Of a DNA stretch of 64,000 bases, positions 26,126-34,088 are shown one piece after another. Source of the stretch: GCA-003244245 sp052390115. Its GTDB lineage: Bacteria > Actinomycetota > Actinomycetes > Mycobacteriales > Pseudonocardiaceae. The stretch spans positions 1 to 64,000 of the forward strand of contig JBQTHE010000033.1 in the NCBI GenBank assembly GCA_052390115.1, written 5' to 3'. Position 1 is the stretch's first letter; each line of letters starts with the position of its first letter. Both the position numbers and the translations under genes were made by a program. A model generated the notes under the pieces. That model ran no database searches. It was given only the letters and a program-made list of their open reading frames with translations, and was not told where the DNA came from.

Positions 26126-28558
26126 GTGCCGGACTTCACGCTCGTCTACGACGACTTCGACCCCGCGCAGGAAGGTCTGCGCGAGGCCCTGACCTCGACT
26201 GGCAATGGCTACTTCGCTACCAGGGGAGCGGCCGAGTGGGAAGACGCGAACGCGGTCCATTACCCGGGCACGTACGCGCACGGCTGCTTCAACCGGGAGA
26301 CGACCATCCTCGGCGGTCGCCCGGTCCTCAACGAAGACCTGGTCAACCTCCCCAACTGGTTGATACTGAAGCTGAGGATCGAGGGGGAGGAGGCGATCCG
26401 GCTCGACAACGTCGAGGTGCTCTCCTACCGCCACTCCTACGACGTCCGCAACGCCGTGGTGAAGCGCGAGATCCAGTTCCGCGACCGGGCCGGCCGCGAG
26501 ACGACCCTGCGCAGCCGCCGATTCGTGAGCATGGCCAACAGCCACCTGGCCGGTATCGAGTGGACGGTGAACCCGGACAACTGGTCAGGCCGGGTGGAAG
26601 TGATCTCCGGGCTCGATGGTCGCGTGACCAACCACATGGTTGCTCGCTACCGCGAGCTCGAGGGGCGTCATCTCAACCCAGTGTCTCCACGCACGTTCGG
26701 CTCGGAGATCATCGCCCTGAAGGTGCAGACCCGGCAGTCGAACATCTACATCGCGGAAGCCGCGCGCACTCGCGTCTTCGGTCCGCTGGAGGTTGCCCGC
26801 AGCCTCCACCAGATGGAGGACTACATCCAGCAGGTCCTCGCCTTCGACCTCGAGCCGGGCAGTCCGGTGCGCGTGGAGAAGATGATCTCACTGTTCACCT
26901 CCCACGACAACGCGATCACCGAAACCCTGGGTGCCGCCGGAAAGCACGTCGCGCGCTACCCGGACTTCGCCGCGGCGCTGACCGAGCACGAGTCGGCGTG
27001 GACCGAGCTGTGGGACGTCGGTGACATCCAGCTGCCCCGCGAGCCCCGCGTGCAGTTGCTGCTGCGCTTTCACGTCTCCCATGTGCTGCAGGTGTGCTCG
27101 AGGCACACCGCCCGGCACGACGCGGGCGTTCCGGCTCGGGGGCTCAATGGCGAGGCCTATCGCGGGCACGTGTTCTGGGACGAGCTCTACGTCTACCCCT
27201 ACCTCAGCTTCCGGCTGCCCGAGATCACCCGCGGGTTGTTGATGTACCGATACCGCCGCCTCGCGGAGGCGCGGGCCGCAGCACGGGAGGTCGGCTACCG
27301 GGGTGCGATGTTCCCGTGGCAAAGCGGCAGCGACGGGTCGGAGGAGACGCAGGTCGTCCACCTCAACCCGCTGTCCGGGCAGTGGGACCCCGACCACAGT
27401 CACAACCAGCGCCACGTCAACGCAGCGATCTTCTACAACGTCTGGCAGTACTACCAGGCCACCGACGACCTGGCGTTTCTCCGCGACTACGGCGCCGAGC
27501 TCATGCTCGAGATCGCACGCTTCTGGGCCTCGATCGCGCACTACAACCCCGAGCGGGACCGGTATGAGATCCACGGGGTGATGGGGCCCGACGAGTTTCA
27601 CGAGCGCTACCCCGGCGCCGAGGAAGCGGGGCTGCGCAACAATGCCTACACCAACCTGATGGTGGCCTGGATCGCCGGCACCGCCCCGCGGGTGCTCGAC
27701 CTGCTGCCGACCAGCCGTCGCGCCGTGCTGCGGGTTCGCCTCGGAGTGACCGACGACGAGCTTCGCACCTGGGATGAGATGAGCCGAAAGATGTTCGTCC
27801 CCTTCCATGAGCACGGCGAGGGACACATCGTCAGCCAGTTCGAGGGCTACGCCGATCTCGAGGATCTGGACTGGGAACGCTACCGCGCCGAGCACCCCAA
27901 CATCGGGCGCCTGGACCGCATCCTCAAGGCCGAGGGTGACGACCCCAACCGCTACCAGCTGGCTAAGCAGGCCGACGCGGTGATGCTGTTCTTCCTGTTC
28001 CCCGGCGACGAACTTCGCGAGCTGTTCGAAAGACTCGGGTACGGCTACGACCCCGACCTCGCGCGGCGAACCATCGACTACTACGACCAGCGCACCTCCC
28101 ACGGCTCGACCCTGAGCCTGGTCACCCACGCTGCCGTGCTCGGTCGCCTGGACCCGGAGAGCTCGTGGCAGCGCTTCCTCGTCGCGCTGGAGAGCGACGT
28201 GGGTGACGTGCAGGGCGGCACCACCAAGGAGGGCATCCACATGGGTGTCATGTCCGGCACACTGGATCTCTTGCAGCGCAGCTACGTCGGTGCCACCGTG
28301 CGCGATGGGGCGCTGCACTTCGACCCGATGCTCACCGACCGGCTCGACGGGCTCACCTTCCCGATGCAGTTCCGCGGTACGTCGATCAGGGTCAGCATCT
28401 GCGGCGATGAGCTGACGGTGCACACCCTGGCGGGGGGCTTCAGCCGGCCCGTCCGGATCGGCATCGGCGACGAGGTCCGGGAGCTGGCCGCCGGCGAGGA
28501 GTGGGTAGCGTCGCTGCGCACCAGGGAAAGGAGCGATCGTGCCGGCACGAGGCTTTGA
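26126..28558 (+). CDS. GH65 family glycoside phosphorylase/hydrolase (trehalose- or kojibiose-type)
   Basis: 810 residues with GH65 architecture: an N-terminal super-sandwich (GNGYFATRGAAEWED), an alpha-helical (alpha/alpha)6 barrel from about residue 310, and a small C-terminal sandwich. The general acid is Glu490 in GVMGPDEFHE; the phosphate-site motif HGSTLSLVTHA begins at His659, as in phosphorylases. Inverting GH65 phosphorylases release beta-glucose-1-phosphate. The next gene, overlapping by 20 bases, encodes a beta-phosphoglucomutase-like HAD, which supports phosphorolysis. The mycobacterial counterpart pair is Rv3401-Rv3400, for which phosphate-dependent trehalose hydrolysis has been described. 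The exact disaccharide is not determined. Confidence 0.9.
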   Translation: MPDFTLVYDDFDPAQEGLREALTSTGNGYFATRGAAEWEDANAVHYPGTYAHGCFNRETTILGGRPVLNEDLVNLPNWLILKLRIEGEEAIRLDNVEVLSYRHSYDVRNAVVKREIQFRDRAGRETTLRSRRFVSMANSHLAGIEWTVNPDNWSGRVEVISGLDGRVTNHMVARYRELEGRHLNPVSPRTFGSEIIALKVQTRQSNIYIAEAARTRVFGPLEVARSLHQMEDYIQQVLAFDLEPGSPVRVEKMISLFTSHDNAITETLGAAGKHVARYPDFAAALTEHESAWTELWDVGDIQLPREPRVQLLLRFHVSHVLQVCSRHTARHDAGVPARGLNGEAYRGHVFWDELYVYPYLSFRLPEITRGLLMYRYRRLAEARAAAREVGYRGAMFPWQSGSDGSEETQVVHLNPLSGQWDPDHSHNQRHVNAAIFYNVWQYYQATDDLAFLRDYGAELMLEIARFWASIAHYNPERDRYEIHGVMGPDEFHERYPGAEEAGLRNNAYTNLMVAWIAGTAPRVLDLLPTSRRAVLRVRLGVTDDELRTWDEMSRKMFVPFHEHGEGHIVSQFEGYADLEDLDWERYRAEHPNIGRLDRILKAEGDDPNRYQLAKQADAVMLFFLFPGDELRELFERLGYGYDPDLARRTIDYYDQRTSHGSTLSLVTHAAVLGRLDPESSWQRFLVALESDVGDVQGGTTKEGIHMGVMSGTLDLLQRSYVGATVRDGALHFDPMLTDRLDGLTFPMQFRGTSIRVSICGDELTVHTLAGGFSRPVRIGIGDEVRELAAGEEWVASLRTRERSDRAGTRL

Positions 28559-29345
28559 GGCAGCGATCTTCGATGTTGACGGCGTGCTGGTCGACTCCCC
28601 GCACGAGCGGGCGTGGAAGGACTCGCTGCGTGAGCTGATGGACAACGACTGGGCCGACATCGCCGACCAGACGTCGTGGTCCGACGAGCGTTTCACGCCA
28701 CAGGTCTACCAGCAGGTGATATCGGGCAAGCCTCGAATGAGCGGAGCGCTGGCCGCCCTGGAGCACTTCGAGGTTCCCGACGCCGCCGAGCGGGTGGAGG
28801 CCTACGCCACAAACAAGCAGACCAAGGTCATCAAGCTCATCGAGGCCGGCGAGTTCGAGGCTTACCCCGACGCGTTGCGTTTCCTGCTGGCCGTGCGCGA
28901 CTCGGGAATCCCGGTGGTGGCGGCATCCTCGTCGAAGAACGCTGGGCTGTTCCTCCGCCAGATCCGGCTTGATACCTTCGCCGCGGAACAGGGCCTGCAC
29001 TACGACTTCCTGCGGCCCGGCCTGAGCCTGCTGGAGCTCTTCGACGTCGACATCTCCGGACGCGACTTCGCCCAGGGCAAACCGCACCCGGAGATCTTCC
29101 TGACCGGAGCCGCCGAACTCGGCGTCGCCCCGGAGCACTGCTTCGTCGTGGAGGACGCAGTCAGCGGCGTACAGGCGGCCAAGGCCGGTGGCATGGCGGC
29201 GTTAGGTCTGGCCCGAGCCGGCGACTCCGAACTCCTGGCGGCCGCGAACGCCGATCTTGTCGTCACGTCGCTGGATATGGTCGACGTCGCGGGCCTGGCC
29301 GAGCACCAGCTACAGTGCCGGGCCGGAACTCCTCACCAGGCTTGA
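28539..29345 (+). CDS. Beta-phosphoglucomutase-like HAD phosphatase/mutase
   Basis: 268 residues. HAD motif I FDVDGVLVDSPHERAW includes the nucleophilic and acid/base aspartates; motif II is VVAASSSKN; motif III/IV spans GKPHPEIFL and CFVVEDAVSGVQAAKAGGM. The cap lies between residues 20 and 110. Beta-PGM interconverts beta-glucose-1-phosphate and glucose-6-phosphate, which would feed the GH65 product into glycolysis. The GTG start has AGGAAAGGAG five bases upstream, within the GH65 gene, so it is translationally coupled. The last 36 bases overlap a convergent hypothetical gene. Confidence 0.9.
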   Translation: MPARGFEAAIFDVDGVLVDSPHERAWKDSLRELMDNDWADIADQTSWSDERFTPQVYQQVISGKPRMSGALAALEHFEVPDAAERVEAYATNKQTKVIKLIEAGEFEAYPDALRFLLAVRDSGIPVVAASSSKNAGLFLRQIRLDTFAAEQGLHYDFLRPGLSLLELFDVDISGRDFAQGKPHPEIFLTGAAELGVAPEHCFVVEDAVSGVQAAKAGGMAALGLARAGDSELLAAANADLVVTSLDMVDVAGLAEHQLQCRAGTPHQA

Positions 29346-29780
29346 GCGTATCCGCCGGGTCCGGAGTTGCCACCGATGGCTGCGGGTCAATCGGCCAGCT
29401 CCGCTTATGGGCCGGGGATCGGTCCGGCGTGCCAGGCGGGGTTCTTGCTGCTGGCGCGGGTACGAATAGGCGATCGCTCCGGCGGCCAGTTCCCCCCGCT
29501 CGGCGGCCTGTGGTGACCGTTGCCCAGGGTCGGTCTGGTGGCCCTCGGTGTGTTCACGCAGGCCGAGCCGATCGCCGACGAAGAGGAGAACCAGGCCGTG
29601 TTCCGCTGCTGCCTCGCGCCAGCCGGTGGGCAGGTGCAGCGGCGCCTCGAGGAGCAGAGGCTGGACGTGTGGCCAGGTGAGGGTCAGTGCGCCAGCCGGG
29701 TCCAGGTGAATCGCCCAGCCGGGACGCACTCCCAGCGCCAGCCGGGGCAGGTCGGTGGCTAACGGCAGTCCGCGGTTCAT
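29310..29780 (-). CDS. Hypothetical protein, divergent from TPR protein
   Basis: About 156 residues from ATG 29780 (an upstream GTG at 29798 is possible). The first 85 residues look like a real small domain: LPRLALGVRPGWAIHLDP, LTLTWPHVQPLLLEAP, GWREAAAEHGLVLLFVGDRLG. Third codon positions are strongly G/C. The C-terminal half is basic and low in structure. I do not recognise the family. It starts 37 bases from the divergent TPR protein, so the two may share a promoter region, and it converges on the beta-PGM gene. Confidence 0.5.
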   Translation of the reverse strand: MNRGLPLATDLPRLALGVRPGWAIHLDPAGALTLTWPHVQPLLLEAPLHLPTGWREAAAEHGLVLLFVGDRLGLREHTEGHQTDPGQRSPQAAERGELAAGAIAYSYPRQQQEPRLARRTDPRPISGAGRLTRSHRWQLRTRRIRSSLVRSSGPAL

Positions 29781-29817
29781 GACCGCAGAGAACAGCACGT
29801 CGCCAGGACATATCGGT

Positions 29818-30840
29818 ATGACCGACGTTGCGCGGATAGAGGACGCGAACCGGGCCTTCCGCGCCTTGGACTACCAGTACGGTGGCGGCGCCTGCCATGA
29901 CGCCGTGCTGGGCTACCTGCCCAGCGGTCTGCGGATGCTCGGCACCTATGCCACGAGCCCGATCACGGATCGACTCTGCGTCGCGGTCGCCGACCTGCAC
30001 AATCTGGCCGGATGGACCTCGTTCGACACCGGCCGGGTTCGTGTTGCCCACACCCACTTCGGCGACGCTCTGGAGCTGGCCAAGGAGGGCCACAACGATG
30101 CATTGGTGGCCAACATCCGGTACCGGATGGGCCGGGTTCATCTCCACCACAACGCCCCTGACAAGGCGTTGACGGAGCTTCAACTCGGCCAGGTCGCGGC
30201 CCAGGCCGCCGGCTCTCCCCTGGCGGTCGCCATTCTCTGCGCGAACCAGGCGTGGGCCTACGCCAAGATGGGCCTTGATGACGAGGCGCTCGCGCTGCTG
30301 GGTCGGAGTATGAACGCGTTCGCCCGAGCCGACCTCGCCGAGGCACCGGGCTGGGCCGAATTCTTCACCGAGACCGACATGTCCGCCATGGCGGGCACCG
30401 TGTACACCGAGCTGGCTCTCACCGTGAGCCCGACCTACACCCGGTCGGCGATTCCCGCCCTTTCCACGGCGATCAACGGCTACGGTCAGGACATGACCCG
30501 CAGCCGGTCGTTCAATCTGATCATGCTGGCGACCAACCACCTGCTCGAAAACGATATCGATCACGCAGCCACAGCGGGAGCCAAGGCCGTGGCGGTCGCC
30601 GAGCGCGTGAAGACGGCGCGGACCAAGGACCGGTTGCGGCCACTCAAGCGGGAGGCGGATAAACGACGGAACAACGCCGCCGCCTGCGCGCTGTCCGAGC
30701 GGATCGCCACGTTCATCGCTACCGAGGCCGGCTGTTGCTGGAACACCGCCGCGCCACCGCCGCAGCCCTGCACGCCGAGCTGCGGTTGGCCCTGCGAGAA
30801 GGTGTGGCGCCCGCGGAGACCACCCGTCTCGGCAGCCTGA
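29818..30840 (+). CDS. TPR-repeat regulator-like protein lacking the usual N-terminal HTH
   Basis: 340 residues from ATG 29818. The sequence matches the sensor half of actinobacterial XRE/TPR regulators: ANRAFRALDYQYGGGACHDAV, then LHNLAGWTSFDTGRVRVAHTHF and further helix pairs with tetratricopeptide-like spacing (LQLGQVAAQAAGSPLAVAIL). The helix-turn-helix domain that normally precedes this part is absent, so it is either a 5'-truncated gene or a stand-alone sensor. After IATFIATEAG the C-terminus becomes Cys/Pro/Trp-rich (GCCWNTAAPPPQP) and looks out of frame. Another frame there is better coding (30735-30881). Confidence 0.6.
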   Translation: MTDVARIEDANRAFRALDYQYGGGACHDAVLGYLPSGLRMLGTYATSPITDRLCVAVADLHNLAGWTSFDTGRVRVAHTHFGDALELAKEGHNDALVANIRYRMGRVHLHHNAPDKALTELQLGQVAAQAAGSPLAVAILCANQAWAYAKMGLDDEALALLGRSMNAFARADLAEAPGWAEFFTETDMSAMAGTVYTELALTVSPTYTRSAIPALSTAINGYGQDMTRSRSFNLIMLATNHLLENDIDHAATAGAKAVAVAERVKTARTKDRLRPLKREADKRRNNAAACALSERIATFIATEAGCCWNTAAPPPQPCTPSCGWPCEKVWRPRRPPVSAA

Positions 30841-30881
30841 GTCCCGGCACTCGACGCCGCCTTCCCAGTGACCGCCAGTAG
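30735..30881 (+). CDS. Possible small overlapping ORF or frameshifted tail of the TPR gene
   Basis: From TTG 30735 this frame encodes 48 residues, LEHRRATAAALHAELRLALR followed by EGVAPAETTRLGSLSPGTRR. It is helical, Ala/Leu/Arg-rich and has G/C-rich third codon positions, unlike the overlapping end of the TPR gene. Either the TPR gene has lost a base near 30730, or this is a separate short gene overlapping it. The frame ends 13 bases before the next gene. Confidence 0.4.
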   Translation: MLEHRRATAAALHAELRLALREGVAPAETTRLGSLSPGTRRRLPSDRQ

Positions 30882-30894
30882 TAGGATCACACCC

Positions 30895-31203
30895 GTGCCG
30901 GATAACGATCTCGAAACCCGGGTCGCCAGCCTCGAGCACGAAGTGGTGCGGCTGCGTGAGGATGCCGCCTCGGCCCGCGCGCTCGCTGCGCTAGCCGACC
31001 GTGATGTCGCCGAGTTCCGCACCCAACTGCGGGGCCATCACCACGTGCTGAGTGCATTGCGCGAGACCCAGCTCGAACATGGCCAGAAGATCGACGAACA
31101 GGGCCGGGAGATGCGCGAGGGTTTCGCCACACTGGCGACCGGCATGGCACAGATCACCGCGCTGCTCACGACGATTGCAGGGTCGGAAGGCGACGGCAGC
31201 TGA
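30895..31203 (+). CDS. Small coiled-coil protein
   Basis: 102 residues from GTG 30895. Nearly the whole protein is heptad-like: LETRVASLEHEVVRLREDAA, then ALADRDVAEFRTQLRG and LETQ-type helices (LRETQLEHGQKIDEQGREM) and FATLATGMAQITALLTTIAG. No enzyme motif or membrane segment is visible. Such proteins often sit next to XRE/TPR regulators in actinobacteria, and their function is unknown. It follows the small ORF above by 13 bases and may be co-transcribed with the TPR gene. Confidence 0.6.
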   Translation: MPDNDLETRVASLEHEVVRLREDAASARALAALADRDVAEFRTQLRGHHHVLSALRETQLEHGQKIDEQGREMREGFATLATGMAQITALLTTIAGSEGDGS

Positions 31204-31264
31204 ACGACGCGCTCGAGCTCCTCCCACGGCGAATCGTCCCGGCGCAGCACGTGCGCCGACGAGA

Positions 31265-31504
31265 TCAGGGGGCGACGGTGGTGAGGAAGGCGTGCCAGGC
31301 GGCGGTGGGGACGGTCAGCGCGGGGCCGTTGCGGTCCTTGGAGTCACGCACCAGCACGCCCTCCGGCGCGGGCGCGACCTCGACGCAGTCACCGTTGGGA
31401 CCGCTGTAGCTGCTGGTACGCCAGCCGACCTCGACGCAGGCATCGCCGTTGGCGCTGTAGCTGCTGGTGTGCCAGACGATGCCGTCCGGCTCAGGCGCGG
31501 TCAT
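31265..31504 (-). CDS. DUF397 domain protein
   Basis: 79 residues with two copies of the DUF397 motif: IVWHTSSYSANGDACVEVGW, then WRTSSYSGPNGDCVEVAP and VLVRDSKDRNGPALTVPTAAW. DUF397 proteins are small partners encoded next to XRE/DUF5753 regulators, and some are thought to act as antitoxin-like or signalling partners. ATG 31504 with AGAGGA five bases upstream is preferred over 31507. The start lies inside the end of the XRE gene, so the two are coupled. Confidence 0.85.
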   Translation of the reverse strand: MTAPEPDGIVWHTSSYSANGDACVEVGWRTSSYSGPNGDCVEVAPAPEGVLVRDSKDRNGPALTVPTAAWHAFLTTVAP

Positions 31505-32366
31505 CATGGTCCTCTCGATCCGCGTAGAGCTCGGTTGCCAGGGTGGCAATCAGCTCCCTCGATTCTCCCTCTTTCAGGGCAGTCTCGGCCAGCGTCGTCA
31601 GGATGTGATGGTAGGCGGCGATCTCCTCCGGCCGCTCCAGGAACAGGCAGGAAGTCTGGCTGTCCAGGTAGGCCACCGGCTTGAACTCGGCGAACTCCAT
31701 CAGCTTGAAATGCCCCGCTAATCCGGCGTGCGCGCCGAGCGCGGCAGGCACCACCCGCAGGGTGAGGTAGGGGCGCACCGACATCCGCAGCAGGTGGTGC
31801 AGCTGGTCGGACATCACCGCGGAGCCGCCGATCGGCAGCCGCAGCACGAACTCATGGATGAAGAAGGTGAACCGGGCCGGACGGTCCCGGCTGAACAGGC
31901 TCTGGCGGGCCAGCCGGGCGGCCACCCGATCTTCGATCTCGTCCGCCGGATCCGTCCGCGAGTCTTGGATCACCGCGCGGGCGTAATCTCCTGTCTGCAG
32001 CAGGCCCGGCACCAGCATCGACTGGAACTCGCTGATCGCGACCGCCTTGTTCTCGTGGTCGATCAGGGTGACGAGTTGTTGCGGCAGCCGGGAGCCGTGT
32101 TGCTGCAGCCAGCCGGGGGTGTGCCGCTCCTGGCACAGGGCCAGCAGCCGGTCCCGCTCCGCACCGGTCACCCGGCACACCGCCAGGAAGGCCGCGACGT
32201 GCAGCTGGCTGGCGTTGCGCTTGCCGGACAGCAGCCGGGACACCAAGCTCGGTGACCAGCCGAGTTGGTGTGCCGCCTGCCTGCCGTTGAGCCGGGCCCG
32301 TTGCATCGCCTGCCGAAGCCCCTCGCCGAGCTCCCGGCTACGTACCGTAGGTTCGCGATCGCGCAT
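31491..32366 (-). CDS. XRE-family regulator with DUF5753 sensor domain
   Basis: 291 residues from ATG 32366, which has GGAGGT five bases upstream. The helix-turn-helix lies at residues 10-65 (LRQAMQRARLNGRQAAHQLG, WSPSLVSRLLSGKR). The DUF5753 domain follows from about residue 100 with AVAISEFQSMLVPGLLQTGDYARAV, MSVRPYLTLRVVP and LDSQTSCLFLERPEEI. These regulators control a neighbouring DUF397 gene and, in streptomycetes, development or antibiotic genes. It is divergent from the flavin monooxygenase across about 200 bases that must contain both promoters. Confidence 0.9.
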   Translation of the reverse strand: MRDREPTVRSRELGEGLRQAMQRARLNGRQAAHQLGWSPSLVSRLLSGKRNASQLHVAAFLAVCRVTGAERDRLLALCQERHTPGWLQQHGSRLPQQLVTLIDHENKAVAISEFQSMLVPGLLQTGDYARAVIQDSRTDPADEIEDRVAARLARQSLFSRDRPARFTFFIHEFVLRLPIGGSAVMSDQLHHLLRMSVRPYLTLRVVPAALGAHAGLAGHFKLMEFAEFKPVAYLDSQTSCLFLERPEEIAAYHHILTTLAETALKEGESRELIATLATELYADREDHDDRA

Positions 32367-32572
32367 GATGACCTCCAGCGGCGACCATAAACCCACATGG
32401 CGCAGCATTCCAGCCAACTTTCGGCGAAAAGAAACTCTTGCGTGACCAGAGGTCAACGATATTGCCCCCATAGCGGTAGAGCCCCGTGCGGCGTGGACGG
32501 CCAGCGGCTACCGTGAACGGGACGTGCTCCTAGCACGTCAGCAGCCGATCGGTAGGGGTGAGGGCGTCGCGG

Positions 32573-34084
32573 ATGGATACCCACCCGCACGTCCAGGTGG
32601 CGATCATCGGCTCTGGGTTCGCCGGGCTGGCCATGGCGATCCAGCTCAAGCGCCACGGCATCGCGGACTTCGTGGTGCTGGAACGCGCTGACGACGTCGG
32701 CGGGGCCTGGCGGGACAACACCTACCCGGGCTGCGCCTGCGACGTGCCGTCCACCCTGTACTCCTTCTCCTTCGCCACCAACCCGGACTGGGCTGCCAGC
32801 TTCTCCCCGCAGCGAGAGATCCACCACTACCTGCGGGACTGCGCGCGTCGCTTCGGGGTGCACAGCCACCTGCGGCTGCGCCATGAAGTACTCGAGGCCC
32901 GTTGGGACGAAGACGGCGCGCACTGGTCGATCGAGACCTCCCGCGGCCGGTTCACCGCGACCGTGCTGGTGTCGGCGACCGGGCAGCTCAGCGAACCCGC
33001 GCTACCGCAGCTACCCGGCTTGGACCGGTTCACCGGGACGGCCTTGCACACCTCCCGCTGGGACCACTCGCTGGACCTCACCGGAACCAGGGTCGCGGTG
33101 ATCGGCACCGGTGCCTCCGCGGCGCAGCTGATCCCCGCGATCGCCGACCGGGTCGCCGCACTGCACGTCTTCCAGCGCACCGCCGCTTGGGTGTTGCCGC
33201 AGCACAACCGGATGCGCAGCCGTTTGGAGCGCCGCGCCTCGCGGACCCTTCCGGGGCTGCAACGTGCTGCGCGGGCCGCCCTGTACTGGGGGCGGGAGTG
33301 CGCGTTGATCGGCTTCACCCACCCGCGGATCATGCAGGTGGTCGCCCTGCTCGCTCGGCTGCATCTGCGGCGCCAGGTGCCCGACGCCGCACTACGGGCC
33401 GCGCTGACCCCGACGTACGCGATGGGGTGCAAGCGGGTGGTGCGCTCCAGCACCTTCTACCCCACGCTGAGCCGCGAACACGTCGAGCTGGTGACCAAGG
33501 AGATCCACGAGGTGCGGGAGCGCTCGGTGATCACGGCCGACGGTACCGAGCGCCAGGTGGATACCCTCGTCTTCGGCACCGGCTTCCGCGCCGCCGAGAT
33601 GCCGATGGCGCGGCGGATCCGCGGCCGGGACGGGCGGCTGCTCGCCCGCGAGTGGCAGCACACCGGTGCGCAGGCCTACCTGGGCACCGCTGTGGCCGGT
33701 TTCCCCAACCTGTTCCTGCTCACCGGCCCGAACAGCGCGCTGGCCCACAACTCGGTGGTGCTGGGGATCGAGACCCAGGTCAGCTACGTCCTCGACGCGC
33801 TGCGCGTGATGCAGTCCCACGAGCTGGCGGCGGTGGAGGTGCAACCCCAGGTGCAGCAGACCTTTGTGCGCGAAGTGCAGGCCCGGATCGCGGGAACGGT
33901 GTGGGTGGTAGGCGGTTGCCACAGCTGGTTTCTCGACCACGCCGGCCGCAACACCACCGTCTGGCCCTGGTTCACCGCCCGATTCCGGCGGCTGACCAGG
34001 CGGTTCGATGTCGAGAACTACCAGTCACTCCCGCAGCGCCAAGCGTCCACATGTGTGTCACTGCGGGTCAGCGGACAAGAATGA
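32573..34084 (+). CDS. Flavin-binding Baeyer-Villiger-type monooxygenase
   Basis: 503 residues from ATG 32573. FAD motif VAIIGSGFAGLAMAIQLK, then GGAWRDNTYPGCACDVPSTL, and the type I BVMO fingerprint region FTGTALHTSRWDHS (FxGxxxHTxxW with D in place of P). The NADPH motif is VAVIGTGASAAQLIP, followed by NLFLLTGPNSALAHNS near the C-terminus. The family inserts oxygen into ketones or oxidises heteroatoms. Its stop is four bases before pabB; whether this link is functional is unclear. The divergent XRE gene could influence it. Confidence 0.88.
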   Translation: MDTHPHVQVAIIGSGFAGLAMAIQLKRHGIADFVVLERADDVGGAWRDNTYPGCACDVPSTLYSFSFATNPDWAASFSPQREIHHYLRDCARRFGVHSHLRLRHEVLEARWDEDGAHWSIETSRGRFTATVLVSATGQLSEPALPQLPGLDRFTGTALHTSRWDHSLDLTGTRVAVIGTGASAAQLIPAIADRVAALHVFQRTAAWVLPQHNRMRSRLERRASRTLPGLQRAARAALYWGRECALIGFTHPRIMQVVALLARLHLRRQVPDAALRAALTPTYAMGCKRVVRSSTFYPTLSREHVELVTKEIHEVRERSVITADGTERQVDTLVFGTGFRAAEMPMARRIRGRDGRLLAREWQHTGAQAYLGTAVAGFPNLFLLTGPNSALAHNSVVLGIETQVSYVLDALRVMQSHELAAVEVQPQVQQTFVREVQARIAGTVWVVGGCHSWFLDHAGRNTTVWPWFTARFRRLTRRFDVENYQSLPQRQASTCVSLRVSGQE

Positions 34085-34088
34085 CGCG

